A DNA stretch of 64,000 nt from Beroe forskalii (Eukaryota; Ctenophora; Nuda; Beroida; Beroidae), in contig WFMF01000463.1 of the NCBI GenBank assembly GCA_011033025.1, forward strand, positions 1 to 64,000. The letters run 5' to 3'. This document shows positions 50,324 through 60,271 of the stretch, piece after piece. The position numbers and the translations under genes are program-made. The first letter of the stretch is position 1. Every line of letters begins with the position of its first letter. A model generated the notes under the pieces. It was not told the origin of the DNA. It saw only the letters and a program-made list of their open reading frames with translations, and did not search any database.

Positions 50324-51541
50324 TCATAGGACGAAAACGTTGAAAATAATGATCAGTATTGCCTCCAATTCCTGCTTTCTTCTCTTCGTGTTTGCGCTTG
50401 TCGTTGACACATTTAAACTTGCTGTTGGCCATATTTCACTTGAAAAGTGAAAAAGAAGAGGCTTCTCTTTGCAGGGCTGAATCACCATGTCTTCAGAGCA
50501 TGTCACGACCTGAAGATTCGAGTAGTTCAGAGCTTCAATCCCGAACGCAAAGTCGCACCGTATTGTCATGGAGGTACCTGCGAAAATGAAAGGCTGGTCT
50601 AGATGCCCCACTATTCTTCCATTTGGCACCCAACCGTTTTCACAAGTTATATTCCAATCAGAGGCAGGTCGAATATGGATTCTTGTAGCCATAGCAAAAT
50701 CCAATGTACTACTATAATCATGACCATGATTTGGATAGCTCAATAAATTCCCGTTTATTCCTTCGATAAAATAATAACCTAATTGGTTCAATTTTGTTAT
50801 GACGAATAGCTGTTGCTGGACCTTTGGAGGAACGACGACATTCTGATCTGAAAATGGCACGTCTATAATTGGTCCAAGTGAAAAACGATGGCGTGTCACA
50901 TTACTCATTTCAGCGAACTGCAATGCATAGCCAGGTTTTGAGCGTGGTAAAATCCGGGTTACGTTCTGAGTAGGGCCTTTATAAGCTAGAGCCAGGACCC
51001 ACAAGCTGGATATTGAGCATTTTACCATTTCGACTTCACTTGAACCATTACTGAAGATTCGAGGTGTCAGACATTTTGACCAAAACCAACTGAAAGTGAA
51101 AAAAACGCTTTCTGAAATTTCATATTTCTCCTTGGAATTCGTGACTAACAGTTGATATGCAAACGGCACATTGTGAAGACATGCCATTCTATAAAGCACG
51201 TATTTTCCTGAATCTTTGAAATTCATTGTATCATCATCACAGAAGGAACGATCGCAGGGAAGAATAGTGCACTCATAGGGTTGGTCTTGAAAGTGGACAG
51301 TGAATGCTCGACAATTCGACACTACCTTACAATATTCCCAGCATTGTTCCACGGATTCAGCGCTATGAACTATATCAAATGGTATCGGTATCTCCTCCGC
51401 CGAAAACAGGCAATGCGAGTGGGACCTCAATTGTACAGGCAGCTGTTCAATATCAAAGGGAGGATATTTCCTTGCAGGAGACTGGGAAGGGATACAAGGG
51501 ATGCGTAGTAAGAATAATATATTGAAGAGAACGAAAATCAT
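50324..51541 (-). CDS. Secreted PAN/apple-domain protein, copy 2
   Basis: This encodes 405 residues, closely similar to copies 1 and 3, with the same signal peptide, eight-Cys PAN-like region, glycosylation sites and hydrophobic tail. Differences from copy 1 cluster. IPKRFDRVPSAES becomes IPFDIVHSAES-type sequence (residues ~52-60), and NHSHDYSTLDFLMATSIHIR becomes NHGHDYSSTLDFAMATRIHI with one added Ser. An intact frame in all three copies suggests they are functional. The flank lacks the SINE found beside copies 1 and 3. Confidence 0.75.
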   Translation of the reverse strand: MIFVLFNILFLLRIPCIPSQSPARKYPPFDIEQLPVQLRSHSHCLFSAEEIPIPFDIVHSAESVEQCWEYCKVVSNCRAFTVHFQDQPYECTILPCDRSFCDDDTMNFKDSGKYVLYRMACLHNVPFAYQLLVTNSKEKYEISESVFFTFSWFWSKCLTPRIFSNGSSEVEMVKCSISSLWVLALAYKGPTQNVTRILPRSKPGYALQFAEMSNVTRHRFSLGPIIDVPFSDQNVVVPPKVQQQLFVITKLNQLGYYFIEGINGNLLSYPNHGHDYSSTLDFAMATRIHIRPASDWNITCENGWVPNGRIVGHLDQPFIFAGTSMTIRCDFAFGIEALNYSNLQVVTCSEDMVIQPCKEKPLLFHFSSEIWPTASLNVSTTSANTKRRKQELEAILIIIFNVFVL

Positions 51542-51645
51542 TTTAGCCTGTTAACACTAGAAAAAGTGACACCAAAGATGTCTCGATACTATTACAGTCT
51601 AAAAATAACATTAATTGATTTTCTTCGAACCGTAGCTCCAAGAAT

Positions 51646-51655
51646 CTTTATATAA
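51646..51655 (-). promoter_or_regulatory. TATA box, PAN gene copy 2
   Basis: TTATATAAAG on the minus strand lies 105 bp upstream of the ATG. Confidence 0.6.
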
Positions 51656-51865
51656 TCAAATTGTTTTTGAACCTTTAAGGTCTCAATAAGATTCGATGTT
51701 ATAAATATAATTATTACCCTCACGTGGCTTTTTGTTGGTTAACAACTCAATTATATAAAGTAGTGTTGCTTAATCAAAGATTTGACTAGGTGCGTCATCG
51801 TCCATACTATATTGAAGAGAGCGAAAACATGTGCTTTTTGATGGCCACGCGCATGAGTGTCTGTA

Positions 51866-51934
51866 AACTTGATTACGAGGGGGAGGGGGTTAAAATCGGC
51901 CAAAACTTGATTACGTAATATGTGAACGATCCAT
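51866..51934 (-). mobile_element. Truncated MITE (TTACGTAATA family)
   Basis: GTAAACTTGATTACGAGGGG through TTACGTAATATGTGAACGAT matches the complement of the left part of the MITE at 60,107-60,271. Only one terminus is present. Confidence 0.65.
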
Positions 51935-52486
51935 TAACTAATTGTATTTCGTGCTCTTTGTTGCCACGCGCACGAGATATTGAATGTAAGACACTGAGCC
52001 GTGTCTTCCATCTTCTTGCGGGGTAGCTAGCGTACACATTGCATGCGTTGTAAGGGATACCGAGCCGAATTATCCCTCACATGTGGAAATTTGTCCCATT
52101 TTTGGAAATTCATCCCCAATCCGGGCAGTTGGCACTAGAAACTTATCAGACTTAACACTGATTCTTCCGTAAAAGCAGACCCAATATAAACATATCCATT
52201 CCGAACCACGATCTTTGATGACCCTCCTTAGTGCCTTTTTTGTAAATCAAAAAGGCGATTGATGGAAGGAAAAAATTTTCAAACTGACACTAGGATTTTG
52301 GATAAATTAAGTAACATTACAGATTCAAAATTGGAAAATTAAGAAACTTGCAGTATAGCCTGTAATTTAAATGTTTAAATGTTTAACAATTCCTTCTTGC
52401 CGCACCCGTCGCTTCATGAATGTGGGCCCATCCGCTTATGATTCAGTCCCCTCTTGACAACAAACTTTAGGATCACCAACCAAGTT

Positions 52487-52905
52487 TGTTTTAAACAAGA
52501 GTTCTTTATATTTCGATTCATATAGAGATAATTTGGGTAGAACTTCAGGTAGAATTCCAGGTAGATTTGAGATAACTTCGTCTTGATTGAATGAGTTTCC
52601 ACAAGAGAAAAGCACTTCTAACTCATGTCGGAAATAGTCTAATATTTACAATTTCATTGTACACTTAAATACAAATTCATAAGTCAAAACAACGAATCAC
52701 ATCCATTAGTGTTGTGTCCTCGGTATCTGTTTAACCCGTGATGATCTGCCATGTTATCTGTTTTAACACCGTCTTCCAAATGAACTCATCCGTGTTTAGG
52801 CTACTGTGCTATGTTCACACAATACCAATGAGAAAATCACGTAATTCGTGAATGATAGAAATAATGCAATTACGAGCTCGAAAGCTTGAAATAAGGAGTG
52901 AAACA
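52487..52905 (-). repeat. LTR without insert (3' LTR in element orientation)
   Basis: This is 419 bp with TG...CA ends. It serves as the empty-site reference for the DNA transposon in the other LTR. Confidence 0.8.
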
Positions 52906-53039
52906 AATCCCCACCAACAAACTTGAGAGGACATTTTAGTAAAACTAAAATGTTCTCTGCGTTTATGTCGGCTAGGTTTCGTACACCAATGCATGATGAA
53001 CTGCTGCATGCATGGCCTCCTTATCTCGAATTTCTATTC

Positions 53040-53360
53040 CCATGTTGATGATGTATCGATTCATCATCACTCATGCATTCAATTTCATACATTAGATTTC
53101 TATGCATTCAATTTTATGCAATCAATTATATACAGTCAATCCATGCATACAATTACATGCATTTAATTTATGCATTTAATTTATGCATTCAATTCATGTA
53201 TTAAATTCATGCATAAAATTCATGCATTAAATTTATGCAATAAATTCATGCATTAAGTTAATGCACTCAATTGATGCATTCACTTTATGCATTCAATTTA
53301 CGTATGTAATTTATGCATTGATTTCATGCATTTATGCATTCGATTTCATGCATTCAATTC
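53040..53360 (+). repeat. ~14-15-bp degenerate minisatellite in the LTR element interior
   Basis: Loose tandem copies of ATGCATTCAATTT and relatives occur, with drifting period. Confidence 0.75.
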
Positions 53361-55424
53361 ATTGAATATTTCATGCTGCCATTAATAACACTGCGGTCTG
53401 CGGTGTACCAAGTCCCAGTGTGCACTTTTTGCATTCTTTATCGTGCATAATATTTTCATGCACCATTGCACCAAACTACATAATGAACAATTTCATTGCC
53501 TAAGATAAGAAGATACCACACTTGCTATTTTAGTACTCTCATTTGCACTCCCTGCCGTCCTTGCGTAAGTGTTTCATCTTTATTTCAATTTCAACACTTT
53601 ATAGTATCATCAACATCACTTCATTCACTTATTTACTACTTACCTTTCTAGGTCACTTTAAATTCCATTTCACCAACTGAGCTAAGGACATTGTTAAGGC
53701 AGAATCCATCCACTTCTTTTTATCGGGAGTTAGAGAAGATAGACCATCGGTGGTATCATCCTTGTGGATGATAACTGCGAGACACTTCAGTCATCATAGA
53801 CTATCTGAAAATGTGGACCCAATTTGTCCCTAGAACTGGATGATCCGTGAGCTGCGAACCTTGCCCATGTTATCGAGATCCATCCGTGTGTCTTAGGTGG
53901 GTCTTTATTCCACAGAAGCACACTGTAGTCCCTGTACTGCTGAAGTACTACTACTTGAACCAGGGGTGTCAAAGCTTTAGCTAGACAGGTGGGATAACCA
54001 CAAATCCTGAATCATCTACGAACTCCAAACAGGTAATTCCTGAAGAGTCTGCCACCCACGTCGGCATTCATCACATTTTTGTGACATCGTTTGTGACTGT
54101 TTTTCAACATTACAATTATTCGTAATGCTCACAAATTTTACTGTGAACTAGTACACCTACACCTGCACAATTTGCATGAATAACAAATATTTCCAAAGTT
54201 GAAATATCCACGGCTTTTTTATGTTATTCATCATTTCCGTCTGCATCTGGTTGTCTACTCAACCAGTTGGCAGTTATTCTGCGGGTCACTGACATTCAGT
54301 GATGTTTAACACGATTTAAACCTTGTATTGTGTTACTGTTTTTCATAACACACCAAAACACACCAATTTAGTGGTTTAATGAATGCAACAACTTCATTCA
54401 GTCTGCAAATTACTATGACATCATTTGGCATTACAGTAACATAATGTACGAGAATCATATTTTGATTTGAATACAATAGAGCTCCAGTAAAGAAAGCACA
54501 TGTTCACTTGTTTCATTTCCAAGTTTTTTGCCTGCTTCTATGAAGGATTCATAATTGTTTTTTCAATTATGTTTATGGAAATTGAAGCTAACAATTAGCC
54601 TGTTAGATTTGCAGGAATTGTAACTGTCTTGTTACACCACACCTTATACTCTTTGTGTAATCTTTTACACTCTTTTAAGGCAAGTGATCATCAAATCTTT
54701 GATGTTCATTCGACCAATACGTGATGAAATATATCACGTCTGCTGTTTCATGGTCGGCTATAACATTCATAGCTTAAGCTATGACCACAATTGATCACTA
54801 CTGTCAACTGTCAATCGAGGATTTGATTGTTACACGCAGAATCGGTATATTCTGAAGGAACAGCAGATTTAGCTGTTCAGTTCTCATCCACAATATTTGT
54901 GGTTTCAATTTGATTCTTAGATTGTTCATAGAATCAAGCAAAATTATTTTGCCTTCGTTGAAACTAGATCGTTTCTGGTTACGATTTTGCTTCAAATCCG
55001 ATTGGATTTGCCATACATGAACAGTATCAAACGTGCCTTTTTGATACCATTCAATCTTATTCAGCTTGATCAATATTTGATTCTTTCTGATAGAATTTCA
55101 TCAAGAACACTAGTACCAGCAGCAGTAGAATTTCGTCAAAAACACCAGTACCAGCAGCCGTACAACTTCATCCACACTTCATTGAAAGTCCATAACATCC
55201 AGAACTTCAGTAGCTCCAATCTCCACCATCGAGTCGAGGATCATAATCCATTTTTATCAGGCTCCATTTGTTTTAAACAAGAGTTCTTTATATTTCGATT
55301 CATATAGAGATAATTTGGGTAGAACTTCAGGTAGAATTCCAGGTAGATTTGAGATAACTTCGTCTTGATTGAATGAGTTTCCACAAGAGAAAAGCACTTC
55401 TAACTCATGTCGGAAATAGTCTAA

Positions 55425-57814
55425 GGCCGTTGTTCCTGGTCCGTTTTTGGTGCCGTTTCTGAAACGGCTCCAAAAACGGTACCAAAAACGGCAAGTCATC
55501 ATTGGTGGCCAAGAAAAACGGTCCAATGTGATGATGCCAAACCGTTTCAAAAACGCTACCTGCCGTTTCTAAAAAGTGTAGACCGTTGATTAAATAATTG
55601 TGTTATTAATGCGATTGCGTACACGCAGGAGGGGAGAGAGAGCTAGTTGATCTGTTCAGGAGTTCGTGAATTCAACTGGGAACTGGAGAATGGTTTCATA
55701 TTTGCTCCCCAAATTTTGAAATACTGAAAATATGTGTTGACGCATATTGTTTACACTACGCCGGTGCTCAACTTTCCATTTGTACCATTGAACTGTATTT
55801 TAGCTCTTCTTTAATAATTAATTGAAATCATCGCCGTCTGACGGATTCGCCCGACAAAATTAAGAGTTAGGTACGATAACTTTTTTTGATTGAAAGCTGC
55901 AAAAACAGCATAGAAACGACATCACTGTCACAAATCAGTGTACCAAAGGCACAATCCCACTTGTGTGCAAACCGCCGATTCGGCGCCGATCAGCGCCGAA
56001 TCGGCGGTTTGCACAAGTGGGATTGTGCCGCAACATAATTATAATTACGACGACACAAATTATGGTCCGAATTAACTATGGATTTTTAGATAATATGGTC
56101 AAAATATGCCAACCTGAACAATCCGTACAGTCGACAATAAAAGTATTGCTGTGGTACTGCAATAGCACTTCCACTTTACTACCAAACCAAAGTTGTGGTG
56201 ATATAACCCTGTTTTAACCCTGTTTTAAGTGCCGTATTGTCAATTGGATTAACATTTTAAACCTTCAAAAACCAGGGTATCGGGTGCCAAAGGGGTGGAA
56301 AATCACACCAAACCTTTCCAAATCGTTAATTCCGTTTAAAGGCATCTAGCCCTTATCTATGCTGAAATAATGCCAAAAAACTTAAATTTACTGAAATTTC
56401 ATACTGTACTTCATATTGGACAATTGGGTGATTTTCCACCCCAAAATCCTGAACGAACATGGATTCTAAAAATAGTGTTTTGTTCACCGTACCAAACCAT
56501 ATTCAAATATTATAAATAGTGAAAAAATCACTTAGATTGAAATTGTATGAAACTTTTCTTTCGGAAGACCTCAGGCTAATTGGACAAAGTGTTGGACTTC
56601 CACCCCACCATACAGTTTTCTGCAGGTTATAAGTCTTAAGTTGAGCTCCCCAGTGGCACGGCAAAGTGAACGAATTGAAATTTCGTAATTTCACCATTTT
56701 TGAGCCACCGTGCAGCAAAACTATTTTATGAAATCCTAAAAAAATTAATAAAGAAAAATCTGATCCTTCGCCTATGTATTAATATCATTGCTGTGTTTCT
56801 TGGATTATAAAAAGAGTATCAATTGTTTTATTGATAGTCATTATTTCGTCTATGTATAAAAACAATTTCCAACACCAGAGAAGTTACCAACTGAACTTTA
56901 TAGCGCCATATTCTAAGGGTATATTTATTATTTTCCACCCTTTTGCTTTTGGCATATCTGAATTAGCAAGGTCGATATAATCATATTAGAAGATACTTGT
57001 TGCTTACATGATATTATCATTATGTTATAACTGTTAGTGTTATGATCTCATTATACAGCATGGATCTCATTAGACGTATCAATGGACCCCAATCCTCCCA
57101 TAAAGATTGACATACTACACCATTAAAGCATCAACGGCGTGTCACGTGATCAGTCTGGTATTTCTATTCATTGAACTTGAAGTATGTGACATGTGTATTG
57201 CCCCTATGGGTAGTCTGTCCTAGTGCAACGTGAAACAATTTCAATGTTAAGAGGCATAATCGTCTGGAGAATGCGATGAGCAAGAGTCGTGATCGACTGT
57301 CTGTTGGGCAGACTTTTCGATTTCTTGAATTGTGGTTCTGACCATTAGGATTATCATGATTATAATCGTGATTATAATTAAGATCAGAGATGTTTAGGTA
57401 CCCTTTTGTAGAAACTAGGTGTATTTTTAACTTTTTTTCAATAATTGAACCATAACTTTGCTTCTGTGTATCGTACGAACGTCAGAGAAACGGTGTTATA
57501 TATGTTTTAAAAAGATGAATCTGGTGGAATCATTTTCAACTTCGCGAAATTACTGGGAACTCTCTTCGTGATTTTAGCAAGTCACGTGATATTTTGCCGT
57601 TTTTCGAAAACGGTTCCAAAAACGGCAGATGGGAAGCGTTTTTAAAAAAACGCCGTTTTTGAAAACGCCGTTTTTTATAATTGGAAGCGTTTTTGAAAAA
57701 CGCCGTTTTTGTTGAAAATGAGGGAACACTGGGAACCGTTTTTGTCCGTTTTTGGTACCGTTTTTGAAAAACGGCACCAAAAACGGCTCCAAAAACGGAC
57801 CAGGAACAACGGCC
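55425..57814. mobile_element. 2.4-kb terminal-inverted-repeat DNA transposon, non-autonomous (PIF/Harbinger-like?)
   Basis: The ends are perfect inverted copies beginning GGCCGTTGTTCCTGGTCCGT. They continue into repeats of GCCGTTTTTGGTACCG in both orientations. The flanks are TAA (left) and TTA (right). Length comparison with the uninterrupted LTR gives a 3-bp duplication. A 3-bp TWA target is typical of PIF/Harbinger, but one of the three bases differs between the sides. No transposase frame was found in the AT-rich interior. Confidence 0.7.
55948..56030. repeat. Near-perfect 83-bp hairpin
   Basis: Arms of about 38 bp (GGCACAATCCCACTTGTG, then CAAACCGCCGATTCGGCGC) surround a loop of a few bases. 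One arm has two extra bases. It lies inside the 2.4-kb DNA transposon and is probably a tiny secondary insertion or a structured element of it. Confidence 0.8.
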
Positions 57815-58152
57815 TTATATTTACAATTTCATTGTACACTTAAATACAAATTCATAAGTCAAAACAACGAATCACATCCATTAGTGTTGTGTCCTCGGTA
57901 TCTGTTTAACCCGTGATGATCTGTCATGTTATCTGTTTTAACACCGTCTTCCAAATGAACTCATCCATGTTTAGGCTACTGTGCTATGTTCACACAATAC
58001 CAATGAGAAAATCACGTAATTCGTGAATGATAGAAATAATGCAATTACGAGCTCGAAAGCTTGAAATAAGGAGTGAAACAAGTTGCTCACTCCGCGTCTC
58101 TGTAATAACCAAATGAGGCACTGCTTAGTACGTTGGGCAATTGGCAAAGTAT

Positions 58153-59367
58153 TCATAGGACGAAAACGTTGAAAATAATGATCAGTATTGCCTCCAATGC
58201 CTGCTTTCTTCTCTTCGTGTTTGCGCTTGTCGTTGAGGCATTTAAACTTGCTGTTGGCCATATTTCACTTGAAAAGTGAAAAAGAAGAGGCTTCTCTTTG
58301 CAGGGCTGAATCACCATGTCTTCAGAGCATGTCACGACCTGAAGATTCGAGTAGTTCAGAGCTTCAATCCCGAACGCAAAGTCGCACCGTATTGTCATCG
58401 AGGTACCTGCGAAAATGAAAGGCTGGTCTAGATGCCCCAATATTCTTCCATTTCGCACCCAACCGTTTTCACAAGTTATATTCCAATCAGAGGCAGACCG
58501 AATATGGATACTTGAAGCCATAAAAAAATCCAATGTACTATAATCATGACTATGATTTGGATAGCTCAATAAATTCCCGTTTATTCCTTCGATAAAATAA
58601 TCACCTAATTGGTTCAATTTTTTTATGACGAATAGCTGTTGCTGGACCTTTGGAGGAATGAAGACATTCTGATCTGAAAATGGCACGTCTATAATTGGTC
58701 CAAGTGAAAAACAATGGCCTGTCACATTACTCATTTCAGCGAACTGCAATGCATAGCCAGGTTTTGAGCGTGGTAAAATCCGGGTTACGTTCTGAGTAGG
58801 GCCTTTATAAGCTAGAGCCAGGACCCACAAGTTAGATATTGAGCATTTTGCCATTTCGACTTCACTTGAACCATTACTGAAGATTCGAGGTGTCAGACAT
58901 TCTGACCAATCCCAACTGAAAGTGAAAAAAACGCTTTCTGAAATTTCATATTTCTCCTTGGAATTCGTGACTAACAGTTGATATGCAAACGGCACATTGT
59001 GAAGACATGCCATTCGATAAAGCACGTATTTTCCTGAATCTTTGAAATTCATTGTATCATCATCACAGAAGGAACGATCGCAGGGAAGAATAGTGCACTC
59101 ATAGGGTTGGTCTTGAATGTGGACAGTGAATGCTTGACAATTCGACACTACCTTACAATATTCCCAACATTGTTCCACGGATTCAGCGCTATGAGATCTA
59201 TCAAATGATATCGGTATCTCCTCCGCCGAAAACAGGCAATGTGAGTGGGACCTCAATTGTACAGGCAGCTGTTCAATATCAAAGGGAGGATATTTCCTTG
59301 CAGGAGACTGGGAAGGGATACAAGGGATGCATAGTAAGAATACTATATTGAAGAGAACGAAAATCAT
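58153..59367 (-). CDS. Secreted PAN/apple-domain protein, copy 3
   Basis: This encodes 404 residues with the same architecture as copy 1: signal peptide, PAN-like Cys pattern, unrecognised glycosylated C-terminal part and hydrophobic tail. The variable spot near residues 52-60 reads ISFDRSHSAES. Other changes include WFWSK to WDWSE and NVTRHRF to NVTGHCF, the latter adding a Cys. The LTR retroelement at 52,487-58,080 has inserted about 70 bp beyond its stop codon, so the 3' end of its transcript may differ from those of copies 1 and 2. Confidence 0.75.
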   Translation of the reverse strand: MIFVLFNIVFLLCIPCIPSQSPARKYPPFDIEQLPVQLRSHSHCLFSAEEIPISFDRSHSAESVEQCWEYCKVVSNCQAFTVHIQDQPYECTILPCDRSFCDDDTMNFKDSGKYVLYRMACLHNVPFAYQLLVTNSKEKYEISESVFFTFSWDWSECLTPRIFSNGSSEVEMAKCSISNLWVLALAYKGPTQNVTRILPRSKPGYALQFAEMSNVTGHCFSLGPIIDVPFSDQNVFIPPKVQQQLFVIKKLNQLGDYFIEGINGNLLSYPNHSHDYSTLDFFMASSIHIRSASDWNITCENGWVRNGRILGHLDQPFIFAGTSMTIRCDFAFGIEALNYSNLQVVTCSEDMVIQPCKEKPLLFHFSSEIWPTASLNASTTSANTKRRKQALEAILIIIFNVFVL

Positions 59368-59471
59368 TTTAGCCTGTTGACACTAGAAAAAGTGACACCA
59401 AAGATGTCTCGATACTATTACAGTCTACAATTATCATTAATTGATTTTCTTCGAACCGTAGCTCCAAGAAT

Positions 59472-59481
59472 CTTTATATAA
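59472..59481 (-). promoter_or_regulatory. TATA box, PAN gene copy 3
   Basis: TTATATAAAG on the minus strand lies 105 bp upstream of the ATG. Confidence 0.6.
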
Positions 59482-59663
59482 TCAAATTGTTTTTGAACCT
59501 TTAAGGTCTCAATAAGTTTTGATGTTATAAATATAATTATAATCTTTGTTGGTTAACAACTCAATTTTATAAAGTAGTGTTGCTTAATCAAAGATTTGAC
59601 TAGGTGCGTCATCGTCCATAATAATATGTGCTTTTTGATGGCCACGCGCATGAAGTATTCAAC

Positions 59664-59823
59664 ATGGCCAGGTAGCGCAGTGGTTAAGGCGTCGTACTTT
59701 CAATCGAGAGGTTGGTGGTTCGATTCCCGGCCGTGCCTACCGTGCTAAGGGTGAGAACTCTCACCTAAGCAGCCACACAGTTCACTCAGCCGAGCGTACA
59801 GGAAACTGTGCGGGAGGGTTAAA
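59664..59823 (+). mobile_element. tRNA-derived SINE, copy 2
   Basis: The A box is at 59,673-59,683 and the B box at 59,717-59,727. It is almost identical to the copy at 45,421 and has the same left flank (AAGTATTCAACATGG). It was therefore duplicated together with the PAN gene and did not insert separately. Confidence 0.8.
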
Positions 59824-60106
59824 TGAGGACCTGCCCATTGCAGCGAAGTCTCGGGCGAAGAAAGTATGGATTACATTTCCTTAACCGTCACTGGCTTGAT
59901 TACACTTGAATCCTTCGATTCCTGACATATCATTGGCTGTTACAGCTGTTGTAATAAAAGTAAAACCTTCAAAATAAAAAGGACACAGCCGCGCATTTCG
60001 ATTATTTAATCGTTGAACTTCCTGTGGAGTTGGTAGTGCATGCCGCACACCTTGTACGGGATACCAATAATCATCCCCCATTTTTGGATATTTATTCCCT
60101 ATATGG
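59824..60106. other. Non-coding stretch
   Basis: No gene or repeat is recognised. A 66-codon minus-strand frame is too short and featureless to call. Confidence 0.35.
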
Positions 60107-60271
60107 GATCGTTCACATATTACGTAATCAATTTTCGGCCGATTTTAACCCCCCCCCCTCCCCCTCGTAATCAAGTTTACAGTAGTTGTATTTGTTACAT
60201 TAACATGTAACGTAATCATTTGGAAACCCCCTCCCTCCCCCTAGGTGATTACGTAATATGTGAACGATCCC
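60107..60271. mobile_element. 165-bp MITE with 25-bp perfect inverted ends
   Basis: The ends read GGGATCGTTCACATATTACG inwards from both sides. Flanking TAT on each side may be the target duplication. The interior has C-rich tracts (CCCCTCCCCCTCG; CCCCTCCCTCCCCCT). A truncated relative lies at 51,866-51,934. Confidence 0.75.

Larger units (their letters stand above)
55269..58080 (-). repeat. LTR carrying a DNA transposon (5' LTR in element orientation)
   Basis: This 419-bp LTR is split after its first 156 bp by a 2,390-bp inverted-repeat element plus a 3-bp target duplication. Removing both lengths gives exactly the length of the other LTR. Confidence 0.8.
52483..58084 (-). mobile_element. 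Young non-autonomous LTR retroelement (TRIM/LARD-like) with 4-bp target duplication
   Basis: Two 419-bp direct repeats with TG...CA ends (52,487-52,905, and 55,269-58,080 without its insert) flank 2.36 kb. AGTT is duplicated at 52,483-52,486 and 58,081-58,084, and PAN copies 1 and 2 show the uninterrupted site (CCAAGTTGCTC). Read on the minus strand, a TGGAGCCTGATAA tract next to one LTR fits a primer-binding site, and GGTGGGGA next to the other fits a polypurine tract, so the element points leftwards. No gag or pol frame is visible inside, so it looks non-autonomous. The LTRs differ at about two positions, implying a recent insertion. Its superfamily cannot be assigned. Confidence 0.8.
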
